NCBI RefSeq assembly: GCF_028356935.1 | Contig: NZ_CP102798.1 | Span: forward strand, 1,612,001-1,676,000 | DNA length: 64,000 nt | Reading direction: 5' to 3' | Origin: Lysinibacillus sp. OF-1 | GTDB taxonomy: Bacteria; Bacillota; Bacilli; Bacillales_A; Planococcaceae | Shown here: positions 8,377 through 17,872 of the stretch, piece by piece | Layout: the number at the start of each line of letters is the position of its first letter | How positions within the stretch are numbered: the first letter of the stretch is position 1 | Position numbers and translations under genes: made by a program | Notes under the pieces: generated by a model | What the model was told of the DNA's origin: nothing | Database searches by the model: none | What the model saw: the letters and a program-made list of their open reading frames with translations, nothing else

Positions 8377-11025
8377 TTATTCTGAGCTTTGGTCTTCTTC
8401 TATTGGGTTGGTTGGTTCGGTAGGAGGGGTTGGCTGTTGATTGCCATCATTGTTACCACTGTTGCTACCGTTACCGTTATTACCTTGCCCATTACCATTA
8501 TTATTGTTGTTATTGCCATTGTCGTCATTCCCGTTGTCATTGTCTTCTTGACCAGGATCTGTTGGTAAATCGATTTCTGGCTCATCTGGGTCTTCTGTTT
8601 CTAAATCTTCCTCAGGCGTACTTGTGATTTGGAAGGTAGTTGTGCCAGGTTCACTGCGTGTGCCATCTACAATGGCTACGACAGAGATTGTGTAATTACC
8701 ATCTTCAAGCGTGTTGCCAACAGTTAAGCCTTTGCTGTCTGTTGTACCAAGCGTTATTGATTCTCCGCCATCACGTTTGGCAGTTACTTCAAATGAAGTT
8801 GGTAATGGTTCATCTGTTTTTGGATCTAGGATCGCATCATGTTCCCAAGAGATATTAATAGACTGTGCTCCTAAATCTAGGCTTGCTGATACATTGTAAG
8901 GTGTAGATAATTCTGGAGCCTCGTACACACTCGACACCTCTGTTGGTTCAGTACCACGAACGAATAGTTCTGTTTGACGTAGTTCGCTAGGTGTATAATC
9001 ACTTGCTAATTTAAGTGGTTTAGAGCCGACTTCAATCGTTGCTTCTACAACGGTATTTGGCTTTTTAAAGCTTGTATTTTCAACATTTGATGAAATATCT
9101 TGCATAATTGATTTAAATAAATTTTGTGGTAATCGACGTTCTTCCCACGTTGTAATTGGATCAAAGTGTTTTTCATAACCACTCCAGATAGCAATGGAGT
9201 AGTTTGTTGTGTAACCCGCAAACCATGAGTCTGGTACACTTGTATTTGGTAGATTATATTTGCTAAAATCTTCTGCTGAGTAGTTGGTTGTACCTGTTTT
9301 ACCTGCGATATCTAAGCCAGGTACATTGGCAGCAGTACCAGATGCATCTGGTTTATTGCCAACGACATCACGTAGCATATCTGTCACCATATAAGCTGTG
9401 TAATCGCTCATAGCCACTTTAGGCTCAGGTGTGTAATTTTTAGATGTTTTACCGTCACGGTAGACGATTTTTGTAATGGCATGTGGATCTGTATAGACCC
9501 CGTTATTGCCGAAAGCAGCATAGGAAGCAGCCATTTGGATAGGGGAGATTGTAATGGCACCTCCACCAATCGCATCTGACTCATATAGATTTTCCGTTTC
9601 AATTCCTAAACGCCCTACAAATTCTTTTGCTTTGTCAGTACCAACCTCTTGTAATGCTTTGACAGCTGGTACGTTACGTGATGCATATAACGCTTTACGT
9701 GCCGTCATGGCCCCCATATATCTGCCATCCCAGTTCGTGATTGTTTGTTTTGAATTTGTATAGTTCATTGGTTCATCGACAAGTGTTTGACCTGTAGACC
9801 ATTTTAAATATTCAATTGCTGGACCGTAGTCAACTAATGGTTTCATTGTGGAACCAGGTTGATTTTTTGTTAGGTCATCTGCATAGTTGAAACCACGCTC
9901 AGCACCGTAATGACGACCACCACCAACGGCTTGAATGGCACCAGTCTTTGTATCGATGACAGCTACACCTGACTGAATTTCTTCAGTAGGGAAATTACTG
10001 TCGTCGTTCATTACGTTTTCTACAACTTGTTGGGCATTCGGATCAAGTGTTGTATAAACTTTAATTCCTTCTGCCATCGCTGTTCCATCACCATTATTTT
10101 CTAATTCATTGATCACAATATCGAGGAAGGCATCATATTTCGAACCTGCAAATGATTGACGTGTTGCATCATCCGCTAGACCTGATTGGACTTCCATTTG
10201 TTTTGCTTCTTCCATCTCAGCTTTTGTAATTTTTCCATGTTGATGCATTAAGCCTAAAACCGTATTACGACGTTTTTTCGCAAGCTCAGGGTTTTTTAAT
10301 GGATTATAAGCATTTGGTCGTTGGACTAATCCTGCTAATAATGCTTCTTCATCTAATGTTAAATCTTTTAATTCTTTACCATAGAAATATTGTGCTGCTG
10401 TTCCGAACCCGTAAATACGACCCGACATGAGCATTTTATTGAAGTACATTTCAAAAATCTCTTCTTTTGAATACTTACGTTCTAGTTGGAAGGCTAGCCA
10501 AGCTTCTTGTGCCTTACGCTTTAGTTTTTTCTCGTTTTGTAAAAATGAGTTTTTGACAACTTGCTGTGTCAGGGTAGACGCACCTTGTGCACCAAAGCCA
10601 TCACGGAAGTTTGCCAAAATAGCACCGCCTAGACGATAAAAGTCCATGCCGTGGTGCTCAAAAAAGCGCACATCTTCCGTTGCGAGAATAGCATTGACCA
10701 TATCTTCAGGTATATCTTCATACTTTATATATTTACGGTTTTCAGCACCGATTGTAGCAAATAGTTCACCGTTTTTATCGTAGAACTCTGAAGAAACAGG
10801 GTCCTTTAATAATTCTTCATCAAGCTCTGGAGCTGTGCTTGCATAGTAGGCAAACAATCCAGCGCCTCCAATGAAGCCCGCCACACCGATTGCTAAGAGT
10901 GTTAAGAAAATACGTTTAAACCACGTCTTAGCAGGTGAAGATGATGTTGTTTTTTTCTTACCTTTTTTATTTTTTTCAGCGAGAGCTTTTTGGTGCTCTC
11001 CACGTGTTCGACGACGTTCAGTCAT
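8377..11025 (-). CDS. ponA: Class A penicillin-binding protein 1 (glycosyltransferase/transpeptidase)
   Basis: 882-residue bifunctional peptidoglycan synthase. A Lys-rich cytoplasmic tail and a transmembrane helix (about residues 35-65) precede the GT51 glycosyltransferase domain with ATEDVRFFEHHGMD. The transpeptidase domain has the SxxK serine in QPGSTMKPL, the SxN motif in YASRNVP and KTGT in AGKTGTTNY. A C-terminal fibronectin-like domain follows, then an acidic Asn/Gly/Asp-rich tail of about 75 residues (codons 806-882) with runs of Asn. The start is the ATG at 11025, and recU lies directly upstream with only two bases between, as in the Bacillus recU-ponA operon. Confidence 0.95.
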   Translation of the reverse strand: MTERRRTRGEHQKALAEKNKKGKKKTTSSSPAKTWFKRIFLTLLAIGVAGFIGGAGLFAYYASTAPELDEELLKDPVSSEFYDKNGELFATIGAENRKYIKYEDIPEDMVNAILATEDVRFFEHHGMDFYRLGGAILANFRDGFGAQGASTLTQQVVKNSFLQNEKKLKRKAQEAWLAFQLERKYSKEEIFEMYFNKMLMSGRIYGFGTAAQYFYGKELKDLTLDEEALLAGLVQRPNAYNPLKNPELAKKRRNTVLGLMHQHGKITKAEMEEAKQMEVQSGLADDATRQSFAGSKYDAFLDIVINELENNGDGTAMAEGIKVYTTLDPNAQQVVENVMNDDSNFPTEEIQSGVAVIDTKTGAIQAVGGGRHYGAERGFNYADDLTKNQPGSTMKPLVDYGPAIEYLKWSTGQTLVDEPMNYTNSKQTITNWDGRYMGAMTARKALYASRNVPAVKALQEVGTDKAKEFVGRLGIETENLYESDAIGGGAITISPIQMAASYAAFGNNGVYTDPHAITKIVYRDGKTSKNYTPEPKVAMSDYTAYMVTDMLRDVVGNKPDASGTAANVPGLDIAGKTGTTNYSAEDFSKYNLPNTSVPDSWFAGYTTNYSIAIWSGYEKHFDPITTWEERRLPQNLFKSIMQDISSNVENTSFKKPNTVVEATIEVGSKPLKLASDYTPSELRQTELFVRGTEPTEVSSVYEAPELSTPYNVSASLDLGAQSINISWEHDAILDPKTDEPLPTSFEVTAKRDGGESITLGTTDSKGLTVGNTLEDGNYTISVVAIVDGTRSEPGTTTFQITSTPEEDLETEDPDEPEIDLPTDPGQEDNDNGNDDNGNNNNNNGNGQGNNGNGSNSGNNDGNQQPTPPTEPTNPIEEDQSSE

Positions 11026-11027
11026 TC

Positions 11028-11672
11028 TTATTTCTCCTCACTTTCAGACCTGAAGCATGTTGCATCGATCCATTGTTGGATAATGGGTAAGTAATCGATA
11101 CGTGGATAATAACTTGTAGGAATTTCATATGCCTCTTCTTCAATCGTTGAAAAGGGTATCGATTTACGATCGCCATTCTCCATTGCTTGCCAGGCCTTTT
11201 GTAAAACTTCGTAGGGCACAATAAAATATCGTTCAAAGGCAGAAAAGCGAACGATAATAAAAGCCATACCATTTTGTTCCGTCACTTGCTGCATATGGAT
11301 CATTTGATGCTCATGAATATTTTTTAAGGGGAAGCTCGTTTTGGAAGCCGTTTCCTTTGCATCAAAATCTATATAATGCCCATTCCAAACACCATTGTAG
11401 TCGGTTGTAGAGGGTGTTCGAAAATATGCTTCACGAATAACAGCAGCACTTCGTGAAGGGTACTCTACTTTGACGATTTGCACAGGAACAGGTTTCTTAT
11501 GAATGATAGCAAGTCGCCTTTTTATATAATAGTCGTTTGCTTCATTAATTTCATCTTCTAGAGTCTTGCCACGATTACTAAAAGACAAATCTTTGCTATT
11601 CCTTTTTTTCTCTGTTTTCTGTACAGACACATTCGGCGTATACAATTTTCCGTTTGGATAACGAATTGTCAT
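11028..11672 (-). CDS. recU: Holliday junction resolvase RecU
   Basis: 214 residues, typical length. RecU cleaves Holliday junctions in recombination and chromosome segregation. The nuclease core is seen in SNRGKTLEDEINEAND and TTDYNGVWNGHYIDFDAKET, which hold the metal-binding Asp/Glu/Lys residues, and the C-terminal HEHQMIHM and RYFIVPYE segments are family-typical. It is the first gene of a minus-strand recU-ponA operon, so recombination and cell-wall synthesis genes are co-expressed as in Bacillus. Confidence 0.94.
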   Translation of the reverse strand: MTIRYPNGKLYTPNVSVQKTEKKRNSKDLSFSNRGKTLEDEINEANDYYIKRRLAIIHKKPVPVQIVKVEYPSRSAAVIREAYFRTPSTTDYNGVWNGHYIDFDAKETASKTSFPLKNIHEHQMIHMQQVTEQNGMAFIIVRFSAFERYFIVPYEVLQKAWQAMENGDRKSIPFSTIEEEAYEIPTSYYPRIDYLPIIQQWIDATCFRSESEEK

Positions 11673-12050
11673 TCAACTCACCCTTTATCATACTGCTTTT
11701 CTATACACTAGTTTACCATGTTTTAGCGGCTATTCTCTACCTCCATCAGTCATGTTATTGCTAATAGAATCGTAGAGAACAGATGGGAAGTAGAAACAAA
11801 TTACGTCGAAAAATCACTAGCTTCTATTTTACTCGAATCGTCAAAATAACTGATTAATTTTAGTCATGAATTGGCTGAAAATATGTCCCTTTCAGATCTT
11901 TCATAGAAGACGTTTTTTTAGGTTGAAGGTTCATTTTTAAAAATTTATCGAAAATCTTCTTCTTTCAGCTAACTTACGCTTATTTTGTCACGCTTGAAGG
12001 TAATTCTATACATACGAGGAATACTAAAGTAAAGCAAAGGAGGCGTTATA
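11673..12050. other. Divergent intergenic region between recU and a small gene
   Basis: About 380 AT-rich bases. Apart from the promoter at 11985-12012 I see no gene, repeat array or convincing long hairpin. The recU promoter must lie here on the minus strand, but I could not pick a clear one. Confidence 0.5.
11985..12012 (+). promoter_or_regulatory. Probable sigma-A promoter for the 64-residue gene
   Basis: TTGTCA and TATACA are separated by 16 bases, about 40 bases before the start codon at 12051. Confidence 0.5.
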
Positions 12051-12245
12051 TTGAACAAGTTAGAACAATTAGTTGCGCAGTTAGATCTGGTCAATCAATT
12101 ACTTTTCACGAGAGTGTCCCTGGAAAACAATGCACATAGTTTGCACTTTTTTATGCAGCTTCAAGCGGTTAGCCAGAAAGTAAGCTTAGCAGAAAAGAAC
12201 TGGCAAGTAAAGAATGCTTGTTCGCCTATTAGTAGTGAAAAATGA
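12051..12245 (+). CDS. Small hypothetical protein (64 residues)
   Basis: TTG start seven bases after a perfect AAAGGAGG, with a promoter-like pair upstream, so this is very likely translated. The protein is helical (LEQLVAQLDLVNQLLFTRV) with no signal or membrane segment. I do not recognise a family. It lies in the yppC-yppF neighbourhood between recU and yppE, where Bacillus genomes also carry small uncharacterised genes, but I cannot equate it with any of them. Confidence 0.6.
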   Translation: MNKLEQLVAQLDLVNQLLFTRVSLENNAHSLHFFMQLQAVSQKVSLAEKNWQVKNACSPISSEK

Positions 12246-12455
12246 TAGACTTTGGTACACTTATCTCATAAGCAATTGAACTAACACAATAGCATTAAAA
12301 TTGATACATTATTTACCATGAAATAGCGGTGAATAAAGATCAAGAGCGTGATATTTCCATAGTTGCTTTGTTGGACAAAATATACTCACCATGTATATGC
12401 AGTGACTACGAAATATATTTGCTTATGCGTAATTGATGAGAGATGAGGTGCAAAA

Positions 12456-12839
12456 TTGTTAGTGATTCAGCAAACATCCCAATTAATAGATGAATGTGAA
12501 CAATGTGTTTTACGATTCTGGCAAATGCGTGAGGAAGATCGGACACCTGATTTTTTCCAAGAGGTGAAACCACACGCTGATGAAATTCATCAACTATTGA
12601 AGGAATGGCAGCAAGAGGCCAATACATGGATTCAAAAAAATAAACCGAAATATATGCATACGCAGCAAATTGCTTCAGTGGTAGAATCGATGGAGCAATT
12701 TGTTGTGCAATCTTTTTATAAAGAAACTAGTAAAAAACGTTTTTTAGATGCGACCCATTCTACCTCCTATACTTTAAAAACCTTTGAACGATTACTAAAG
12801 GAGGAGGAATCGAATGCTATCGAAGAAACGAACGATTAG
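12456..12839 (+). CDS. yppE: YppE-like protein (DUF1798)
   Basis: 127-residue helical cytoplasmic protein with the DUF1798 pattern (PHADEIHQLLKEWQ, YKETSKKRFLDATHSTSYTL). Members form small helical bundles of unknown function. The TTG start at 12456 follows GAGATGAGGTG at short spacing. Its end overlaps the start of mrfA by 26 bases, and the AAAGGAGGAGG that serves mrfA is inside this gene, so the two are one transcription unit. Confidence 0.75.
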   Translation: MLVIQQTSQLIDECEQCVLRFWQMREEDRTPDFFQEVKPHADEIHQLLKEWQQEANTWIQKNKPKYMHTQQIASVVESMEQFVVQSFYKETSKKRFLDATHSTSYTLKTFERLLKEEESNAIEETND

Positions 12840-15078
12840 TGAGCTTTTACAGGAATGGAGATACGATGAAGAATTAAAAGAGCGTATTTTACATTGGCAA
12901 ACACTAGAAAGTCGACCAGCCAAATATGCACCTTTCCCAGGAAATTTACACTCATCCCTAGTGAAAGCACTACAGGCAAGGGGTATCGAGCAACTATATA
13001 CACACCAGCGAGAAGCCTTTGATTTGGCGCAGCATGGTACATCTTTTACAGCGGTTACGCCAACTGCTTCGGGTAAATCCTATTGCTATCATCTACCAGT
13101 GCTGCAAAAAATAATAGAAGATAAAAATGCGCGGGCCATTTATTTATTTCCAACAAAGGCATTAGCACAGGATCAAAAAAATGATTTAAATGAACTCATT
13201 GAGCAAAGTGGCGAGGAAATTTTAAGTTATACGTATGATGGAGATACGGCGCCAGGCATTCGCCAAAAAGTTCGAAAGGCAGGGCATATCGTTATGACGA
13301 ACCCCGATATGCTGCATTCCGGAATTTTGCCACATCATACTAAATGGGTCTCACTCTTTGAAAATTTGCAGTATATCGTTATTGATGAATTGCATACATA
13401 TAAAGGGGTATTTGGTTCGCATGTTGCCCACGTTATTCGAAGACTAAAGCGTATTTGTGAGTTTTATGGTAGTAAGCCGGTGTTTATTTGTACATCAGCT
13501 ACCATTAAAAACCCGAAAGAACTTGCTGAGCTTCTGACGAATGAATCACATGCACTAATTGCTGATTCAGGCGCACCTGTTGGCAAAAAAACCTTCCTTT
13601 TTTATAATCCACCAATTATTCATAAAACATTTGGGGTGCGTAGAAGTGCCGTGTTAGAGGTTAGTGATTTAGCCAAAAGGTTGTACATAGCTGGCATTCA
13701 ATCCATCATTTTTGCCAAAAGTCGAGTACGAGTCGAGATGATTGTCACATACTTAAAGGAGCTCACTCGCGATAAGCTACTCGATGAATCTGTGCGTGGC
13801 TATCGAGGTGGATACTTGCCCTCTGAGCGACGTGTCATCGAAAAAGGCTTGCGTGAGGGTACGATTCAAACAGTGGTTAGCACCAATGCATTAGAACTAG
13901 GTGTTGATATCGGTCAATTACAAGCTTGTATTATGACAGGTTACCCGGGAAATATTGCGAGTGCTTGGCAGCAAGCAGGACGTGCGGGAAGACGTCAGGA
14001 TGAGGCATTGATTATATATGTTGCACAATCTTCTGCATTGGATCAGTATGTGGTCAATCATCCTTTGTTTTTGCTTGGTAGTACGCCAGAGGAAGCGCGT
14101 ATCTATCCAGAAAATATGTTGATTTTAATGGATCATTTGAAATGTGCTGCCTTCGAGCTACCCTTTTCAATAGGCGATTCGTATGGAGAATATGACATAC
14201 AGGAATTGTTGGATTACTTGGCGGAGGAAGGGGTTGTCTTTAAGACGAGTGACAAATGGCATTGGATGAGTGATCGTTTCCCTGCGCATGATATTAGCCT
14301 GCGTTCTGCGTCACAGGAAAATGTGGTCATAATTGATCTGTCCGTCCCTGCACAGACAAAGGTGATTGGAGAAATGGATCGTCATAGTGCCATGACCCTT
14401 TTACATGAAGAAGCCATTTACCTACACCAAGGTATTCAATTTCAAGTGGAGAAGCTCGATTGGGAAGAAAAAAAAGCCTTTGTACGTGAAGTAGATGTGG
14501 ATTACTATACAGATGCCAATCTAGCAGTCGAAATGAAGGTGCTAGAGGAGGATCGTAGCCGTCCCTATGGAGGCGGTACAATTAGCTTTGGCGATGTTGG
14601 CTTAGTCGCACAAGCAACGATCTTTAAGAAAATCCGCTTCGGCACACATGACAATATCGGTTCAGGGCCTATCCACCTCCCGCCAGATGAAATGCATACA
14701 AGTGCTTCGTGGCTTTCGTTCAATAGGGTGTCTCAATGGTCAGAGGCAGAATTAACGGATGCTATGGTAGGAGCTGCTTATGCGATGAACGCTTTTATCC
14801 CGATTTTTATCCAGTGTGATAGTAGTGATGTAGCAGTTGTGCCGCAAGTAAAGGCATCACACAATGAGTTACCAACGTTCTTTGTTTATGATAAGTATCC
14901 AGGTGGGATCGGTTTAAGTGAGAGAGTATTTGCACTATGGGAAGAACTGTTAAACAAAACGCTACAACATGTATCGAGCTGTCCTTGTGAATCAGGTTGT
15001 CCGTCTTGTATTGGGGCGCAAGATAGTTTAGAGCAAGGGAAGAAAAGAGTGATAGATCTTCTTCGAATGTTAAATTAA
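12814..15078 (+). CDS. mrfA: DEAD-box helicase MrfA (YprA), DNA repair
   Basis: 754-residue superfamily 2 helicase. Motif I is TPTASGKSYCYH, the motif II line is VIDELHTYKG, and motif VI is QQAGRAGRRQDEALI. The C-terminal DUF1998 region holds the four-cysteine cluster CPCESGCPSC near residue 730. In Bacillus subtilis YprA is MrfA, which works with the exonuclease MrfB (YprB) in a UvrABC-independent pathway for mitomycin C damage. Here the ATG has AAAGGAGGAGG before it. Unlike B. subtilis, mrfB is not next to it; four kilobases of iron-related genes intervene. Confidence 0.92.
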   Translation: MLSKKRTISELLQEWRYDEELKERILHWQTLESRPAKYAPFPGNLHSSLVKALQARGIEQLYTHQREAFDLAQHGTSFTAVTPTASGKSYCYHLPVLQKIIEDKNARAIYLFPTKALAQDQKNDLNELIEQSGEEILSYTYDGDTAPGIRQKVRKAGHIVMTNPDMLHSGILPHHTKWVSLFENLQYIVIDELHTYKGVFGSHVAHVIRRLKRICEFYGSKPVFICTSATIKNPKELAELLTNESHALIADSGAPVGKKTFLFYNPPIIHKTFGVRRSAVLEVSDLAKRLYIAGIQSIIFAKSRVRVEMIVTYLKELTRDKLLDESVRGYRGGYLPSERRVIEKGLREGTIQTVVSTNALELGVDIGQLQACIMTGYPGNIASAWQQAGRAGRRQDEALIIYVAQSSALDQYVVNHPLFLLGSTPEEARIYPENMLILMDHLKCAAFELPFSIGDSYGEYDIQELLDYLAEEGVVFKTSDKWHWMSDRFPAHDISLRSASQENVVIIDLSVPAQTKVIGEMDRHSAMTLLHEEAIYLHQGIQFQVEKLDWEEKKAFVREVDVDYYTDANLAVEMKVLEEDRSRPYGGGTISFGDVGLVAQATIFKKIRFGTHDNIGSGPIHLPPDEMHTSASWLSFNRVSQWSEAELTDAMVGAAYAMNAFIPIFIQCDSSDVAVVPQVKASHNELPTFFVYDKYPGGIGLSERVFALWEELLNKTLQHVSSCPCESGCPSCIGAQDSLEQGKKRVIDLLRMLN

Positions 15079-15080
15079 AT

Positions 15081-15126
15081 AAAAAGGGCTTAGGGAATAA
15101 GCAAGTTCGTTCCTCAAGCCCTTTTA
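15081..15126 (+). terminator. Rho-independent terminator after mrfA
   Basis: AAAAGGGCTTAGGGAA pairs with TTCCTCAAGCCCTTTT around a short loop. It isolates mrfA from the inserted iron module. Confidence 0.8.
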
Positions 15127-15201
15127 TATTTTATAAATAGTATCATCTTATTTGTTAAAACGAGGGTTACCTACTACGCTTGTGGGAAGGAGGAAGTCGA
15201 T

Positions 15202-16776
15202 TTGCTATTCGACCAAATGACACATTTTCTTTTTCATTTTCTTGATATTAAAATTTTATCAAGCAAGACGAAACGGCATTATCAACAAAGACTTGAGAGC
15301 CATTGCTTACTGTTTACCACAAAGGGGAAAGCTAATTTGGCTTTTGGAAATCACCAACACAGGCTGCTTAAAGATAGTGTCTACCTTTGCCCTGCTCAGA
15401 GCGAGCTTATCTTAAAGGTGGATTTAGAGAAGTTAACTACCGTTTACCTTATTACCTTTAATGCTCTCCCACAGATGGAGGCGAAGACTGATAGAGGAGA
15501 AGAGATAAATCTTGAACAAACAGAAGAAATCATCCGTCTTTGTAACAGTCTAATGGCATTGGTTGAGAGTCCTATCAAAGAGGACATTTTATTAAGCCAA
15601 GCACATTTTTACTTGCTTTTACATACCATCACTCAGCATCGGAAAACCTCTAATAGAGACTTGCAACATATGTTAGAAAAAACAAAACAACATATGGAGT
15701 ATCATTTTCAAGAAGCTATTCAAGTGAAAGATTTAGCCCAAATGATGAATATAAGTGCAAAATATTATATGGAACTATTTCGAAAACAGTTTGGTATTAG
15801 TGCCATCCAGTATTTAATGAATATAAGAATGGAAGCGTCTAAATGGCTTTTAATAAAAGGAGGTAAAACCCTTCGAGAAATTGCAAGTGAGGTTGGGTAT
15901 AAAGACGAGTTTTACTTCAGTCGTCGATTCAAACAACAAATGGGTATGTCTCCCTCTCTATTTATGAAAAGTCGTAGAAAAAACATCGCTGTTTTAGATA
16001 GTTCTTTTTTTGGCTTGCTTGCACCACTACATTATATCCCCATTGCAGCACCGCTCCATCCAACATGGCGATTTCATTACTATAAGACTTTTGGCAATCA
16101 TGTACCTATTCAGCTAGCTGTGGGCAGAACGCCAGCCGTTTTAAATGAAAATATCGCGTTACTTCTACAAGAAAATCTGCAATATGATTATATATTTTGC
16201 TTAGATAATGTGACGGATGAGCAGTTGACGATATTACAAAAGAGAGGCCATGTTTATCGACTTGCGTGGAGCAGTTTATCATGGCGTGAACAGTTGCTAG
16301 AGGTTGCAAAAATCCTAGATGCAGAGATCGAAGCAAGGAAATGGCTTATAGAATACGAACAAACTGTACAAGAGGCGGTTGCTAGCTTAGCGTACATTTG
16401 CCATGAGCGAAGTATGTTATTTTTGTTAGTGAGAGGGGATGAATGCTATCTGTATCAGGATAGAAGTATTCAAGAAGTTTTGCTGGAGGACCTAGGACTA
16501 AATGTGATGATCTCTGACACACAAGAACCTATTACAATTGGGCAATTATCTGAAATGAATCCAGATTTCATCATGGTACTTGTTTATGAAGACGAAGAAT
16601 CGATGATGAAATGGGACGAGCTTCAATCAGATGAGCTGTGGCTTGAATTGAAATCAGTGCGAAATGATTCCGTCTATACACTTACTCATTTTCCATGGCG
16701 CGACTATGCTCCGTTGCCACATTTACTGATTGTAAAAGAAGTCATGCAATTGTTAACCGCAGATAGTTCATTATAA
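15202..16776 (+). CDS. AraC-family regulator fused to a siderophore-binding domain (Btr-like)
   Basis: 524 residues. An N-terminal cupin-like region (about 1-140) is followed by a two-helix-turn-helix AraC DNA-binding domain (about 160-260, with EIASEVGYKDEFYFSRRFKQQMGMSPS). The C-terminal 260 residues resemble a periplasmic-type iron-siderophore binding fold (LLLQENLQYDYIFCLD, LSEMNPDFIMVLV). This architecture is that of Bacillus Btr, which senses bacillibactin and activates uptake genes. The TTG at 15202 follows AAGGAGG at seven bases. It lies next to a siderophore-binding lipoprotein gene, its probable target. No signal peptide is present, so it acts in the cytosol. Confidence 0.82.
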   Translation: MLFDQMTHFLFHFLDIKILSSKTKRHYQQRLESHCLLFTTKGKANLAFGNHQHRLLKDSVYLCPAQSELILKVDLEKLTTVYLITFNALPQMEAKTDRGEEINLEQTEEIIRLCNSLMALVESPIKEDILLSQAHFYLLLHTITQHRKTSNRDLQHMLEKTKQHMEYHFQEAIQVKDLAQMMNISAKYYMELFRKQFGISAIQYLMNIRMEASKWLLIKGGKTLREIASEVGYKDEFYFSRRFKQQMGMSPSLFMKSRRKNIAVLDSSFFGLLAPLHYIPIAAPLHPTWRFHYYKTFGNHVPIQLAVGRTPAVLNENIALLLQENLQYDYIFCLDNVTDEQLTILQKRGHVYRLAWSSLSWREQLLEVAKILDAEIEARKWLIEYEQTVQEAVASLAYICHERSMLFLLVRGDECYLYQDRSIQEVLLEDLGLNVMISDTQEPITIGQLSEMNPDFIMVLVYEDEESMMKWDELQSDELWLELKSVRNDSVYTLTHFPWRDYAPLPHLLIVKEVMQLLTADSSL

Positions 16777-16823
16777 AATCCGCCTTTTCTACATGGACGC
16801 CAAAAGAACGCTTGTTTATTATT

Positions 16824-16842
16824 GATAATAGTTTTCATTCTC
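16824..16842. promoter_or_regulatory. Fur box upstream of siderophore-binding lipoprotein
   Basis: The 19 bases match the classical GATAATGATAATCATTATC consensus at 14 positions by my count. The site is 33 bases before the start codon, where Fur-Fe would block transcription when iron is plentiful. Confidence 0.65.
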
Positions 16843-16874
16843 AATTGAGATTAGCGTAAAAGGAGGCGTTCTTG

Positions 16875-17843
16875 ATGAAAAAAACTATGGTCATTTTAAG
16901 CATCATAGTATTAACTTTAACTTTATCTGCATGTACAAAAGATAAAGAAGAATCAACATCATCTGTCTTGCAAAAAAAGGAAAGTGAAGAACAGACAACA
17001 AAAATTACTTATTTAAATAATCATTACAGCGTTCCAGTAAAACCAGAGAAAATTCTCTTTTTAAATGCCTTTGAATCCATTGAGGATGCTGTGATTTTGG
17101 GCATAGAACCCTATGCAGCAAGTGCAATTGGTAGTGATGAGGAGCCATTCCCCAGTTTTTTTGGCGACGTTACGGCGAATACAATTCCTTTATTAACAAC
17201 GAGTGGGGACAGTTTGGAGTACGTTTTGCAACTTGCACCAGATTTAATTATCAGTACAGATATGGAAGATCCAAAAGTTTTAGAACAGTTAGAGAAAATC
17301 GCACCAGTAATTCCAACTTCTCATTATGGACCAGATTGGCAGGAGAATCTTGAAATGCTAGCTGAGATTACTGGAAAGGCTGAAAAAGCAAAAACACTTA
17401 TTGATAAATACCATCAGGATAAGCAAAATGCTATCCATTATCTCGATTCATTCCAAGACAAGGATATAGTAGCCATACGTATTCGAGGTGGCGAAATGAT
17501 GATTTACCCTAAAGACGTATTTCTCAATGATGTACTATACGGTGAATTGAATCTCCCTGTGCCAGAAGCTATTAACAAGGTGAATCAGCAAACCGTTATT
17601 ACTTTGGAGGGCCTCTATCAAGCCAATCCAGATTATATTTTTATTCAGTATGATCTTTATGAAAATGATATGGATGGAAGTATACTTGAGGAGCTTCAAC
17701 AAAGCCCAGTTTGGAAAGGATTAAAGGCAGTCGAAAGCAATCAAGTTTTTATTAATGCCGTAGATCCATTGGTAATGGGTGGAGGGACATTGAATGGTCG
17801 AATTCGTATTTTAGAAGCAACTATGGAAGCATTAAGTAACTAA
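16875..17843 (+). CDS. Iron-siderophore ABC transporter substrate-binding lipoprotein
   Basis: 322 residues with a lipoprotein signal (MKKTMVILSIIVLTLTLSAC, lipobox LSAC) that anchors it outside the membrane. The rest is a periplasmic-binding fold of the FhuD/BtuF class (GIEPYAAS, LAPDLIISTD, ANPDYIFIQYD). A Fur box precedes it, supporting ferric siderophore capture. I chose the ATG at 16875, eight bases after AGGAGG; a TTG lies one codon earlier. No permease or ATPase gene is adjacent, so it must share a transporter encoded elsewhere. Confidence 0.88.
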   Translation: MKKTMVILSIIVLTLTLSACTKDKEESTSSVLQKKESEEQTTKITYLNNHYSVPVKPEKILFLNAFESIEDAVILGIEPYAASAIGSDEEPFPSFFGDVTANTIPLLTTSGDSLEYVLQLAPDLIISTDMEDPKVLEQLEKIAPVIPTSHYGPDWQENLEMLAEITGKAEKAKTLIDKYHQDKQNAIHYLDSFQDKDIVAIRIRGGEMMIYPKDVFLNDVLYGELNLPVPEAINKVNQQTVITLEGLYQANPDYIFIQYDLYENDMDGSILEELQQSPVWKGLKAVESNQVFINAVDPLVMGGGTLNGRIRILEATMEALSN

Positions 17844-17872
17844 AATACGTAAAGGTGATAAGGAGCGATTGT

